Origin: Danxiaibacter flavus
GTDB lineage: Bacteria; Bacteroidota; Bacteroidia; Chitinophagales; Chitinophagaceae
Assembly (NCBI RefSeq): GCF_041060425.1
Contig: NZ_JAULBC010000012.1
Coordinates: 70,705-134,704 of the forward strand
DNA: 64,000 nt
Reading direction: 5' to 3'
In this document: piece by piece, positions 1-8,826 of the stretch
Layout: every line of letters starts with the position of its first letter
Position numbering within the stretch: position 1 is the stretch's first letter
Position numbers and translations under genes: made by a program
Notes under the pieces: model-generated
Told to the model about the DNA's origin: nothing
The model's database searches: none
Seen by the model: only the letters and a program-made list of their open reading frames with translations

Positions 1-11
1 TCTTCTATCGT

Positions 12-94
12 GGGCTTTAGCCAAAAACAGAAATGTATGGCTAAAGCCATATTCAGGAAATTTTATTTTCCGTCAGCTAAAGCAGACGGCAATG
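12..94. repeat. partial palindromic intergenic element (family P)
   Basis: Contains GGGCTTTAGCC (12-22), the self-complementary ATGGCTAAAGCCAT (37-50) and a 25-nt arm at 70-94 that starts CCGTCAGCTAAAGC. The same 25-nt arm and the same gctttagc-type palindromes occur at 28057-28189, where both outer arms are present. Here the left outer arm is missing, either cut by the window edge or lost. The short open frame running through this DNA is not a gene. Confidence 0.75.
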
Positions 95-225
95 AAAAAA
101 ACATCACTATAATCAAATCTTTCATTCGCACAAGTGCAGACATCTGCCAACGTTTACGAAGCCTTCATAACCAAACAACATTGCTCGCCTAAACAATTTT
201 ATTTAACGTAAAATCACCTGCTTGT

Positions 226-3200
226 ATGAACAAAAAATACAAATGGTCCCCGTCATGCTGTACCCATAGTGTTATAGTTAAATCCTTCCTTGTTTTAATA
301 GCACTCAACCTGGCATTATTGAATAAAGCCTTTTCACAGGATCATAAACTTTCCGGAACCATTACCGACTCTTCCGGCAAAGCCGTCGCCGGCGCCAGCG
401 TTATGATCAAAGGAACACAGCGTGGAACTGCTTCAAATGAAAATGGCTTTTTCGAATTGAACGCACAGGTTGGCCAGGAGCTGGTTATATCAGCAATGGG
501 TTATGCAGATCAAACAGTAAAGATCACGTCAACATCCACACCGCTTGAAATCAGGCTCACCGCAACACATGCCGTGTTGGAAGATGTTGTGGTGGTTGGA
601 TACGGCACACAAAAAAAAGTGAACCTTACGGGTGCTGTAGCAACAGTAAGTGGAAAAACGCTTCAGGACAGGCCCATAACAAACGTTGGACAAGGCCTGC
701 AGGGATTGGTTCCCAACCTGAACATTTCATTTGCCAACGGCGCACCGGGCATGGGCGCAACGTTTAATATACGTGGAACTACAAGTTTAAACGGAGGCAG
801 TCCGCTGATATTGGTAGATGGCGTACAAATGGATGCCAATTTAATTGACCCGGCTGATGTGGAAAGTGTAACTGTGTTAAAGGATGCGGCCTCTGCGGCC
901 ATCTACGGAGGGCGTGCCGCTTATGGCGTTATTCTTATTACTACAAAAAAAGCTGCGGGTGGTGTTCCTAAAATTAATTACTCAGGCTCGTACACGATTT
1001 TCAAGCCAACGCGCCAGGCCAAGTACCTGAACTCCGTTGACTATATCCGCATATTCAACGAAGCAAACCGAACGGGTATGAATGGCGGTACACAAGCAAG
1101 TTCTGTATTTACGGAACAGGATTCGGTTCTGACAACAGCTTACTTTAACGACCCGGCTAATAATTCAACGGTATATATTGATCCCGGAAATCCCAACAAA
1201 TACCGTTATGTTGGAAACACAGACTGGATTAAAGAATTATATCCCGGTTGGGCAGCTATGCAACAGCACAATTTGTCCCTGTCCGGTGGCAATGCAAAAA
1301 CATCTTATGCCGCTTCATTGGGATATTTTACGCAGGGAGGCATTTTAAAATTGGCAGACCAGCGTTATAACCGGTTGAACCCAAGTCTAAAAGTAAAAAC
1401 GGAGATCACAGATTGGTTTACCGTAAATGCGAGCATTTTACTCAATCATTGGGATTACAATACGCCGGCGCCAACCAACAACGGTGGCACAAGCAGTGGT
1501 TGGATCACGGGCGATGCGCGACCCCTTATGCCCGTTAAACATCCCGATGGTAACTATTCCGGGCAAGGCAGTTTTACCAATCCCATTGCAGTGATGGAAC
1601 AGAACGGTCGTTCAAAAACAACAGCAAATGATCTATGGCTCACAGGAAGAGCGATACTTAAACCGGTTAAACACGTTACGGTAACAGCAGATTATACATG
1701 GAACAACTACACCAATTTTAACCAGCAGAACTATAAAGAGTTTATGGAATATGGTGTGAACGGCATGCCGCTGGGGTTATTTGCCTGGACAAAGCCCAAT
1801 GGTGTTACAGAAAGCTTTTCAAACGATAACTATTATGCTTTAAATGCATACGCTGATTACGAGAATACTTTTGCCGGCAAGCATTACGTAAAAGCCACAG
1901 TTGGTTATAACCAGGAATTAAAACAATCAAAGTATAGAACGGAGTATGCTAAAAACCTGATTGACCAGGAGCTGCCTTCTATCAATTTAAATAACGATAG
2001 CAAGCCATCTGTTGGTGGCAGTCAATCAGAATGGGCATTATCTGGTAACTTCTTCCGGTTAAATTATGTTTATGCTAATAAGTACCTGCTGGAAGTTAAT
2101 GGCCGCTATGATGGCAGTTCCAAATTTGCAAGAGGTAACCGCTATTATTTTTCACCTTCAGTATCCGCAGGATGGCGCATTTCGAAAGAAGCATTTTTTG
2201 AACCGTTCAGCAATGTCGTCAGCAATTTAAAGATCAGGGCATCTTACGGAACATTGGCCAACCAGGCTGTGGCATCCAACTATCCCTACATTTCAACAAT
2301 GACAGCTAATGCGGTGAATTACATTTATGGAGATCAGCTTGGTATGGGTGTTTCGACTCCCGGCCTTGTAAGCTCCAACTTTACATGGGAAAAAGTTACG
2401 AGCAATAATATAGGACTTGACTTTGGCTTTTTGAATGAGAAGTTAACCGGCTATTTTGAATGGTACACACGCGCCACCAAAGGCATGGTTGTAGCAGGCT
2501 CCCCGTTACCCGCAGTGCTTGGAACGACTGCGCCACGTCAGAACGCAGCGGATTTAAAAACGCGTGGATGGGAGCTGAATCTAAGCTGGAAAGACAAAGT
2601 GGGTAAGGATGTTTCCTATTCCGTTGGTCTTGCATTGTCTGATTACCAGGCTGAGATCACCAAATATGACCTGAATCCAAACAAAGTGATCGGCAGCAAT
2701 TACACAGGTCAGAAAATGGGTGAAATATGGGGCTATGTCACTGACGGGTATTTTAAATCAGATGAAGATGCTGCGGCTGCAGATCAGTCAAAGATCTGGA
2801 ACGGTAGGTGGCTTGCCGGCGATATTAAATACAAGGACCTGGATGGAAAATCGGGCATAACTCCCGGTGCCAATTCGGTGACTGATCCGGGTGATAGAAA
2901 GATCATCGGTAATAACACTCCACGCTACCAGTATGGCATTAATGCATCTGTAAGTTATAAAGGGCTTGACCTGGTAATTTTTGTGCAGGGCATTGCAAAG
3001 CGTGACGTGTGGATGGCGGACAATGCTTTCAGAGCTTTCGCCAGCGAATGGAGTGTTCCCATGGTATATGCAAAAGATTACTGGACACCGCAAAACAACA
3101 ATGCCTATTTTCCCAGGATTCGCTTTGGCGGAGGCAATTATGAAACACAATCAAAATACCTGCAACATGCGTCTTACCTGCGAATGAAGGAACTGTCAGT

Positions 3201-3384
3201 GGGCTACACTTTTCCCAAACAATGGACCGACAAGGCCAAATTAAGCAGGCTCCGCGTTTATGTAACCGGCCAAAATCTGTTTGAATTCACCAAATTGTTT
3301 AAAGCATACGATCCTGAAATACTGGACTTCAGGGGATACCCATTGAACAGAGCCATTGCCTTTGGCCTGCAACTGGGATTATAA
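226..3384 (+). CDS. SusC/RagA-family TonB-linked outer membrane receptor
   Basis: Outer-membrane TonB-dependent transporter that, with its SusD lipoprotein, imports oligosaccharides. At 1052 residues it has the normal SusC length. A signal peptide covers about 1-38 (ending KAFSQ). A CarboxypepD_reg-like beta domain follows (about 41-115, start LSGTITDSSGKAVAGASV). Next comes the TonB-box/plug segment beginning VVVVGYGTQKK, with the plug hallmark VLKDAASAAIYGGRAAYG, and then the barrel, ending in an aromatic-poor FGLQLGL terminus. There is no N-terminal STN domain, so it is unlikely to signal through an anti-sigma factor. The susD gene starts 28 bp downstream. The first residues (MNKKYKW) and the 40 bp before the start are nearly identical to the SusC gene at 43919, so the two are paralogues. 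Family assignment is firm; the substrate is unknown. Confidence 0.95.
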   Translation: MNKKYKWSPSCCTHSVIVKSFLVLIALNLALLNKAFSQDHKLSGTITDSSGKAVAGASVMIKGTQRGTASNENGFFELNAQVGQELVISAMGYADQTVKITSTSTPLEIRLTATHAVLEDVVVVGYGTQKKVNLTGAVATVSGKTLQDRPITNVGQGLQGLVPNLNISFANGAPGMGATFNIRGTTSLNGGSPLILVDGVQMDANLIDPADVESVTVLKDAASAAIYGGRAAYGVILITTKKAAGGVPKINYSGSYTIFKPTRQAKYLNSVDYIRIFNEANRTGMNGGTQASSVFTEQDSVLTTAYFNDPANNSTVYIDPGNPNKYRYVGNTDWIKELYPGWAAMQQHNLSLSGGNAKTSYAASLGYFTQGGILKLADQRYNRLNPSLKVKTEITDWFTVNASILLNHWDYNTPAPTNNGGTSSGWITGDARPLMPVKHPDGNYSGQGSFTNPIAVMEQNGRSKTTANDLWLTGRAILKPVKHVTVTADYTWNNYTNFNQQNYKEFMEYGVNGMPLGLFAWTKPNGVTESFSNDNYYALNAYADYENTFAGKHYVKATVGYNQELKQSKYRTEYAKNLIDQELPSINLNNDSKPSVGGSQSEWALSGNFFRLNYVYANKYLLEVNGRYDGSSKFARGNRYYFSPSVSAGWRISKEAFFEPFSNVVSNLKIRASYGTLANQAVASNYPYISTMTANAVNYIYGDQLGMGVSTPGLVSSNFTWEKVTSNNIGLDFGFLNEKLTGYFEWYTRATKGMVVAGSPLPAVLGTTAPRQNAADLKTRGWELNLSWKDKVGKDVSYSVGLALSDYQAEITKYDLNPNKVIGSNYTGQKMGEIWGYVTDGYFKSDEDAAAADQSKIWNGRWLAGDIKYKDLDGKSGITPGANSVTDPGDRKIIGNNTPRYQYGINASVSYKGLDLVIFVQGIAKRDVWMADNAFRAFASEWSVPMVYAKDYWTPQNNNAYFPRIRFGGGNYETQSKYLQHASYLRMKELSVGYTFPKQWTDKAKLSRLRVYVTGQNLFEFTKLFKAYDPEILDFRGYPLNRAIAFGLQLGL

Positions 3385-3412
3385 CGCTTTAAAAAACTAA
3401 ACTTTATTAAAC

Positions 3413-5086
3413 ATGAAATCTAACATATCGTATATAGCACTATCGATCTTGCTTTTGATGGGCTGCAAAAAAGAAGCTTTCTTAGACAGGTATCCGATGG
3501 ATGCCCTTAGCGAACCAACATATTTTAAAAATGAGAATGACCTGAAACTGTTTTGTAACACCTTGTACACAACGCTGCCGGAGCAATCCTTTCCCGGCGA
3601 TGTGAACTCAGACATCATGGTGCCCAAGTCGAAATTTGCATTTTGGGCCGACCAGTATGTAGTGCCCGTCAGCGGTGGATTTTGGAGCAGTTCGGACTGG
3701 GCCACGATAAGATCCTGCAATTATTTTTTAAGCCGTTACAAGGTTGCAGATGCATCTAATGATGTCAAAAGCAAATATGCTGCAGAAGCCCGTTTTTTCC
3801 GTGCCCATTCTTATTGGGGAAAGGTAAAGCTGTTTGGTGATGTGCCCTGGATGGGAAGTTATATTGTTGACACATCCTACCTGTTGTATGCAAAGCGCGA
3901 TCCGCGAAAAATGGTGATGGATTCCGTTTTGAGTGATCTGAATTTTGCGATAAACAACCTGCCGTTGCCCGAGAAGGCCGAGTCGGGCCGTCTGCACAAA
4001 TATGCTGCCATGGCCCTCAAGGCAAGGATCTGTTTGTGGGAAGGAACACACAGAAGATACTTTGGCGAAGGTGATGATGTTGTATACCTGCAGGAAGCGG
4101 CGAGCAATGCCGAAGCAATCCGCAGTGCTGGTCTGTATGATGTGTACAGTACCGGCAATCCCGATAAGGATTATTACAACTTATTCATCCAGCAGGAATT
4201 GCTGAACAACAAAGAAGCGATTTTTCCAATGCGCTATTTGAAGGACGTGCGGATGAACAATATATCAAGAGCATTGGGTGAAACAAACTGCGGCTATAGC
4301 AAAAGCTTTGTACGATCTTATTTATGTACTGACGGACTGCCCATATCGCTCAGCCATTTATACAAAGGCGATGATTCACTGGATGCAGAGTGCATTAATC
4401 GTGATCCGCGTTTTAAACAGACGATCGCCACACGAGGCTTTGTATTTCTTGTAAATACGGATGGTTCCAAAGACACGATCTCGCTGCCGAGAATTGGCAC
4501 CGCTGTTACATCCACCGGATACCAAACCATCAAGGGGCGCTCCAGCGATATTGCTACATGGAACGCTAACCAATCGGTGCTTGACTTTTTTGTATTCCGT
4601 TATGCGGAGATCTTATTGATTGAGGCCGAAGCAAAAGCAGAATTAAATACCTGCACACAAGCGGTAATTGACAATACGATCAACAAGCTTCGCAAAAGAG
4701 TGGGAATGCCCAACATGGTAATTGCATCACTGCAAAAAGATCCGGGCTCCGAATTTCCCGCCCTGCCTGTATTGCTCGATGAAATAAGACGCGAAAGGAA
4801 GATTGAACTCGCCGGTGACGGTTTCCGCTCAGATGACATACTGCGCTGGAAGGCTGGAAAGCTGCTGGAAAATCCTGAAAGCATTTTAGGCATGAAGCTG
4901 CTGCCACAAACAATAGCGCAGTACAAGTATGATGTTTCAGGGATGCCGTTAGATAAGGATAGCTATATCCGTGTGTATACGGATATTATATCGAGAACAT
5001 GGAAAGATAAATTGTATCTCTATCCGATTCCAACGCAGGAATTAACATTAAACCCGAATTTGTTGCCGCAAAATCCGGGATGGTAG
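3413..5086 (+). CDS. SusD/RagB-family nutrient-binding lipoprotein
   Basis: Surface lipoprotein that caps the SusC channel and binds glycan. It has 557 residues. The lipobox LLLMGC puts the lipidated cysteine at residue 18, followed by the typical KKEAFLDRYP. The alpha-helical TPR-like core (AEARFFRAHSYWGKVKLFGDVPW region) and the C-terminal SusD signature (EIRRERKIELAGDGFRSDDILRWKAG, then LYPIPTQE and LNPNLLPQNPGW) are all present, so the gene is complete. It is co-transcribed with the SusC gene 28 bp upstream. Its closest relative in the window is the SusD at 47141 (shared VCTDGLPIS / YKGDDSL and RRERxxELA motifs), which matches the pairing of the two SusC paralogues. Ligand unknown. Confidence 0.94.
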   Translation: MKSNISYIALSILLLMGCKKEAFLDRYPMDALSEPTYFKNENDLKLFCNTLYTTLPEQSFPGDVNSDIMVPKSKFAFWADQYVVPVSGGFWSSSDWATIRSCNYFLSRYKVADASNDVKSKYAAEARFFRAHSYWGKVKLFGDVPWMGSYIVDTSYLLYAKRDPRKMVMDSVLSDLNFAINNLPLPEKAESGRLHKYAAMALKARICLWEGTHRRYFGEGDDVVYLQEAASNAEAIRSAGLYDVYSTGNPDKDYYNLFIQQELLNNKEAIFPMRYLKDVRMNNISRALGETNCGYSKSFVRSYLCTDGLPISLSHLYKGDDSLDAECINRDPRFKQTIATRGFVFLVNTDGSKDTISLPRIGTAVTSTGYQTIKGRSSDIATWNANQSVLDFFVFRYAEILLIEAEAKAELNTCTQAVIDNTINKLRKRVGMPNMVIASLQKDPGSEFPALPVLLDEIRRERKIELAGDGFRSDDILRWKAGKLLENPESILGMKLLPQTIAQYKYDVSGMPLDKDSYIRVYTDIISRTWKDKLYLYPIPTQELTLNPNLLPQNPGW

Positions 5087-5094
5087 TAAAGGGG

Positions 5095-5445
5095 AGTTAT
5101 TTCACGCGGTCCCGCACAGTACTGTGGGGACGGCGCGGCGGCACACACGCTCTGCTAAGCCTCGGGGCTTCGCAGCCTTATTCTATCGCTTGCGGCGATA
5201 AAAAAGGAATTGTTTCACGCAAAGGACGCAAAGGAGCAGAGGCGCAGAGGGCTGCTAGTCATTTCTCGCAGCGCACGCAAAGAGGCGGCGACGCGGCGGA
5301 CTATTCATACGATGCAATACTATCTAAAGTTTGCAATGATGCAACAATAAGCACGCCGCCGTGCCGTTGCTCCGCTGCGTCCCCACAGTACTGTGGGGAT
5401 TGCGTGAAACCGTTCTTTGCACCTTTGCGTGAAACCTATCTGCTG
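5095..5445. repeat. nested intergenic repeat block
   Basis: Three inverted or palindromic motifs are packed together. CACAGTACTGTGGGGA occurs near 5114 and again near 5384 in inverted context (the motif is itself palindromic at ACAGTACTGT). TTTCACGCAAAGGACGCAAA near 5212 is answered by CCTTTGCGTGAAAC near 5422. A family-B unit (GCTAAGCCTCGGGGCTTCGC then ATCGCTTGCGGCGAT, about 5153-5200) matches units at 23930, 42805 and 52018. An open reading frame passes through the block, but its residues are repeat-derived and were excluded from the downstream gene. Confidence 0.75.
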
Positions 5446-5487
5446 TTTATGACAAATATGATCACTTTATTGGTTATATTTGCTTTC

Positions 5488-5922
5488 ATGGGAAACGCAT
5501 CTAACAAACGGGTAGTGACCATTCATTGGAAAAATCGGAAGGATCTTTCATTCGAAGTGTTTTCTAATCTTAAAAACTTATGCTTAAGCTATCCCGAATA
5601 CAATTACAATACGCTCAACAACTACTTAAGTAAAGCAAAAACTCACTACGAAAATGATGACGTGCGTATTGAGCGAAAAGATATAATTGTACGCCCGAAA
5701 CAAATGGAAAAGGAGACAGCTAATATCGCGGGCAGAATTGTTCCCGTTGTTCGTCGGTTTGCCATGAAAGATGCAAATGAGCATAGTGATGATCTGGCAT
5801 ACTGGCTCGCTCAACCTGCAGCTAAGCGCGTTGCTGCCGTAACTTTCATTATATCCCAATCGCTCGGTAAAGATGACCGGATGAACAAAAAGATTGTCAA
5901 TAAACAAAAGATAAAAGGATGA
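5488..5922 (+). CDS. antitoxin-like protein, possibly two modules fused
   Basis: Not assigned to a named family with certainty. From the chosen ATG the product is 144 residues. The first part (about 1-70; VVTIHWKNRKDL, then YPEYNYNTLNNYLSKAK and ERKDIIVRP) looks like a small helix-turn-helix-type protein. The second part, from Met at 5704, has the segment DDLAYWLAQPAAKRVAAVTFI. This is typical of the short proteins encoded directly before AbiEii-type nucleotidyltransferases. The gene overlaps the next gene by ATGA, indicating translational coupling. The longer open frame upstream to 5080 crosses repeat DNA and overlaps susD, so the start was placed after it. Start sites at 5449 or 5458 are possible. 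A role as antitoxin partner is inference. Confidence 0.6.
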   Translation: MGNASNKRVVTIHWKNRKDLSFEVFSNLKNLCLSYPEYNYNTLNNYLSKAKTHYENDDVRIERKDIIVRPKQMEKETANIAGRIVPVVRRFAMKDANEHSDDLAYWLAQPAAKRVAAVTFIISQSLGKDDRMNKKIVNKQKIKG

Positions 5923-6410
5923 TACTTGCGCGGGATTTCGAAGACTTTATTAAACTGCTAAATAAGCATAAGGTAGCTTATATGGTGGTGGGTGGATATG
6001 CGCTTGCATTTCATGGTAAACCACGCCATACAGGCGATCTTGATATTTGGATAAACATTTCTAACACGAACGCTTCAAAGATGTTGAAAGTGCTGAAAGA
6101 CTTTGGCATGGGTGCGCTTGGATTTGAGAAAGAAGATTTTTTAAGACCAGGGTATATTACCCAGATAGGCTACCCTCCGTTGCGCATAGACATTCTCAAC
6201 AACATTGATGGGCTCGAATTTGACGAAGCTGTCAAAAATATGCAACAGATGGATGCAGACGGGGTTATAATCAATTACATCGGATTGAATGATTTTCTAA
6301 AAAACAAAGAAGCTTCGGGCAGAAGCCAGGATTTAGTGGATATTCAGGAAATTAAGAAGGCGATCAAAAATGTGCAGGATAAACAGAGAGGGCGAGGGCG
6401 GAAAATATAA
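5919..6410 (+). CDS. nucleotidyltransferase-like protein (AbiEii/MNT type)
   Basis: 163-residue protein with a minimal nucleotidyltransferase core. VVGGYALAFHGKPRHTGDLDIWI (residues about 22-44) gives the GG...D-x-D arrangement, with the DxD acids expected to bind metal. A third acidic residue is likely in LRIDILNNIDG. The C-terminal helix (SGRSQDLVDIQEIKKA) is also typical of the AbiEii/DUF6036-like group, where arginine and aspartate follow the fold. It overlaps the preceding antitoxin-like gene by 4 bp. Such pairs are usually toxin-antitoxin or abortive-infection modules in which the enzyme modifies RNA or protein; that function is inferred here, not shown. Confidence 0.75.
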   Translation: MILARDFEDFIKLLNKHKVAYMVVGGYALAFHGKPRHTGDLDIWINISNTNASKMLKVLKDFGMGALGFEKEDFLRPGYITQIGYPPLRIDILNNIDGLEFDEAVKNMQQMDADGVIINYIGLNDFLKNKEASGRSQDLVDIQEIKKAIKNVQDKQRGRGRKI

Positions 6411-6805
6411 CTGATAGCGACGCGTCAGAACGGAGTTTGATTGCTTTAAAACCCTTCCTAAGATAGAAAGTTGTTGGTTGACTGCAGAGTGGTTTGATGA
6501 TGAGGAGGAGAAAGTAAAAAGTAAAAACGATTAATAAAGGTTTAATCTAATTTCTGTAAAAACGCTTTTTTACGAAAAAGTTGGATTCGATCAATTTCGC
6601 ACATTTAGGCGAGGCGGAATCTAAACGTATTGATTTTCACATTGGGGTTGTCAATAGGAGATTAGATCTACTCGACAAGGGATCATCGTCGACGATCGAA
6701 AACATACATTACGGTGTTCGCGAAATGGATGTCGCTCAAAAAGAATATCTTTGATAAGGGTCGTTTTTCTGTTTTTTCCAAGTTGCCAACCTAAATCTTG
6801 ACGCG
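6411..6805 (+). other. intergenic region with a start-less reading frame, possible gene remnant
   Basis: No convincing gene. One open frame at 6560-6754 encodes a plausible, non-repetitive peptide (HLGEAESKRIDFHIG..., ...REMDVAQKEYL) with normal-looking composition, but it has no ATG and only a TTG at 6581 without a ribosome-binding signal. It may be the 3' remnant of a lost gene. The peptide was not recognised. Confidence 0.3.
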
Positions 6806-7399
6806 ATGCAAGCTTATGATAAACACCAAAAGCTACTCAGGTATAAGAAGAAACTTGAATCTTTGGCACGAATATCTAAGAAGGATTTTGACCAGTTATG
6901 CTCTATAATGCATGAAAGAGATTTAAAAAAGGGTGAAGTGATACTAAAAGAGGGGCAAATATGCAAGTGTTATTATTATATTAACAATGGGAGTATACGC
7001 GGTTTTGAAATACACGAAGGAAAAGAGATCAACATTAATTTTTACTTCGAAGAAGATTTGGCTTGTAATTTTAGAAGTTTTATTCGCCAGTCCCCCTCTA
7101 GTTTAAATTTGGTCGCTGCCGAAAATTGCAAGGTCTTTTACGTTTCCAGGTCCGACGCTATTGAGCTATTTCTAAATAATAATTCTCTCCACTTTTTACT
7201 GTTTCGTTTTTTTGAAGAGCTATATCTCAAAGAAGAAGAGCATTCAAGCATGTTTAAATTAATGTCTCCTGCTCAGCGCTATAAACATACATTAGACAAT
7301 CATCCCAATTATTTTCAACAAGTACCTCTAACTCATCTTGCTTCATATTTGGGAATGAGTCGTGAAACGCTGAATCGTATTCGGAAAAATTTTCAATGA
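6806..7399 (+). CDS. Crp/Fnr-family transcription regulator
   Basis: 197 residues. A cyclic-nucleotide-binding-like beta barrel spans roughly 15-130: LKKGEVILKEGQICKCYYYINNGSIRGFE, then EEDLACNFRSFI, where the usual phosphate-binding cassette would lie. A compact C-terminal helix-turn-helix follows (about 165-197; VPLTHLASYLGMSRETLNRIRK). The Arg-Ser pair that contacts cAMP phosphate in Crp is not evident (FRSF is the only candidate), so a different ligand or none is likely, as is common in Bacteroidota members of the family. It stands alone upstream of a cysteine-rich peptide gene and a zinc-ribbon lipoprotein gene and may control them; that link is positional inference. Confidence 0.88.
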   Translation: MQAYDKHQKLLRYKKKLESLARISKKDFDQLCSIMHERDLKKGEVILKEGQICKCYYYINNGSIRGFEIHEGKEININFYFEEDLACNFRSFIRQSPSSLNLVAAENCKVFYVSRSDAIELFLNNNSLHFLLFRFFEELYLKEEEHSSMFKLMSPAQRYKHTLDNHPNYFQQVPLTHLASYLGMSRETLNRIRKNFQ

Positions 7400-7444
7400 A
7401 AAATTTTTGTGCAATTTGACACAGGAGTGTTTTCCCACAAAAAA

Positions 7445-7452
7445 TACCTTTG
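7445..7452 (+). promoter_or_regulatory. possible -7 element (TACCTTTG)
   Basis: Matches the Bacteroidota -7 consensus TAnnTTTG in the gap between the Crp/Fnr gene and the cysteine-rich peptide gene. The nearest TTTG upstream (7415-7418) is 26 bp away, longer than the preferred 19-21, so the -33 part is weak. It would give a leader of about 100 nt before 7557. Confidence 0.35.
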
Positions 7453-7556
7453 CAAGTCTGTGTTGTGCATGGATGTATATGTGTGTGTGAATACGATTTA
7501 AACACTCCGATATCCAAATCCGACAAAGAACATCCGTAAACTATATACCCAACGAA

Positions 7557-7730
7557 ATGAAAAAAGTTCTCATTATTAGCGCTTTAGCCGTTACCATGTT
7601 AACCGTTTATGGCTACACTTCAAGAAAATATGCAACATGTAATGGTGATAAAACTTGCAAGGCATGCAAAAATTGTAAATATTGCAAGCATTGTAGTAAG
7701 GACGGTGGCAGATGCGGAGTTTGCCAGTAA
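7557..7730 (+). CDS. small cysteine-rich secreted peptide (57 aa)
   Basis: The ATG is followed by a basic-hydrophobic signal sequence (MKKVLIISALAVTMLTVYG), and then a mature part of about 37 residues holding eight cysteines. Five of these sit at exact three-residue steps (C34, 37, 40, 43, 46), and the peptide ends with a CGVC motif after a lysine- and glycine-rich turn. The high lysine content and CxxC steps suggest metal binding or a disulfide-knit peptide. The family was not recognised. It lies between a Crp/Fnr regulator and a lipoprotein that also carries CxxC pairs, so the three could form one functional unit. At under 60 codons it is easily missed; the signal peptide and cysteine pattern argue that it is real. 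Confidence 0.7.
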   Translation: MKKVLIISALAVTMLTVYGYTSRKYATCNGDKTCKACKNCKYCKHCSKDGGRCGVCQ

Positions 7731-7848
7731 AGAAATGATTTAAATGTTTTATGGCTAGTAATAGACCAGCGAAGAACACCTACACAATTTCTGTTAAAAC
7801 TGAAATGCAGGTTTTAAGTTTCAGAATCTATAATAATTCAAGTAATAA

Positions 7849-8496
7849 ATGAAGCATCTTTTTCGACTTCTGTTAGTAGTAGTTGTTGTGTCTACCGGAT
7901 GTAAAAGTAAAGAAAGTACTTCTGCAAAGCACATTGAAACTGTTGTTGTCTGGTCTAATCAAGAAGATGAGAGTACGGCACACGATGAAAAACTATCAGA
8001 TTATGCCGATGGTATATGGTGTGCAGATGTTGAGTACTATAATCCAAACACGGGAACAAGACATACTTATGAGCTCAATGTTGAGGTTGAAAACGGTCAA
8101 TTAATCAGAATTAACTGGCCAAACGGGGGATGGCTTGACGAGTCTCATTTTATAAGTGAAGACATAGGAGATGGTGAATGCAGTTTCATAAGTGACAAGG
8201 GATATCATTATCAAATTACCTTAGAAAACGAAGGGGAATGTAGTTATGTAAACCACTATCAATTTCAACATGATGTAGCAACAGATCAACAATCATTGAT
8301 TTGTCCAATGTGCGGAAACAAAAAGTACAGTTACGAAGAGATTTGTTTTGACTGTGAAAGACGTGCATACAGATGTCCCAAATGTTTAGGTCGAAAAAGC
8401 CCATCCGAAAGCCTTTGCAGTTTTTGCGAAAGTGATCTTCGACTTAATCATGATGAAAAAAATGATTTTGAAAATGATGAAGAAAATGATTTTTGA
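7849..8496 (+). CDS. lipoprotein with two C-terminal zinc ribbons
   Basis: 215 residues. The N-terminus is a lipoprotein signal with the lipidated cysteine at residue 18 (VVSTGC). A beta-rich middle part follows (about 50-140; GIWCADVEYYNPNTGTRHTY..., WPNGGWLDESHF). The end has two consecutive zinc-ribbon knuckle pairs: C152/C155 with C166/C169 (CPMC...CFDC), and C176/C179 with C190/C193 (CPKC...CSFC). The tail is acidic and repetitive (KNDFENDEENDF). Double zinc ribbons are normally cytoplasmic, so their presence on an exported lipoprotein is unusual. The gene lies 118 bp after the cysteine-rich peptide gene on the same strand. Function unknown; metal handling is a guess from the cysteines. 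Confidence 0.8.
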   Translation: MKHLFRLLLVVVVVSTGCKSKESTSAKHIETVVVWSNQEDESTAHDEKLSDYADGIWCADVEYYNPNTGTRHTYELNVEVENGQLIRINWPNGGWLDESHFISEDIGDGECSFISDKGYHYQITLENEGECSYVNHYQFQHDVATDQQSLICPMCGNKKYSYEEICFDCERRAYRCPKCLGRKSPSESLCSFCESDLRLNHDEKNDFENDEENDF

Positions 8497-8700
8497 AAAT
8501 GATCTTTCAAATTAAATGGAGGCTTAGTCCTGTTGAAGTTAAGGTCATGAGCTAAATCCGACCTGCCCAAATAGGAATAAGTCTATTATGATTTTGATTT
8601 GCTAAAAGTTGGCTTTTTTACGCAACCGGACTAGCTTCTTTTAAAGGTATAAAGGACTCAGGCTGGCAACCTATTAGTTGGGTCCTTCCCAAAATTTTAA

Positions 8701-8731
8701 TTTGCCCCTTTCCTTCCTCCTCCTATATTTG
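8701..8731 (+). promoter_or_regulatory. Bacteroidota-type promoter for the lipoprotein array
   Basis: TTTG at 8701-8704, exactly 19 bp, then TATATTTG at 8724-8731: a full match to the TTTG-N19-TAnnTTTG consensus. Transcription would start near 8738, about 90 nt before the first lipoprotein gene. The 14-nt stretch AAATTTTAATTTGC covering the -33 box recurs exactly at the promoter at 13134. The rest of the 8497-8826 gap shows no gene. Confidence 0.8.
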
Positions 8732-8826
8732 TCGTACTAACAGCAATCGTACCTAAATCCATCCTCCGAAACACCCCTTATTTTCCAAATGACATAAACC
8801 GTAAACCAGATTTACTAAGGCTAATT

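Noticed and set aside
10..192. 60-codon frame at the window start
   Set aside because: Made of family-P palindromic repeat sequence; no ribosome-binding site or protein-like composition.
5080..5487. N-terminal extension of the antitoxin-like gene
   Set aside because: Overlaps the susD stop codon and is translated from repeat DNA.
6560..6754. Functional gene in the gap before the Crp/Fnr regulator
   Set aside because: Plausible peptide but no ATG and no ribosome-binding signal; listed only as a possible remnant.
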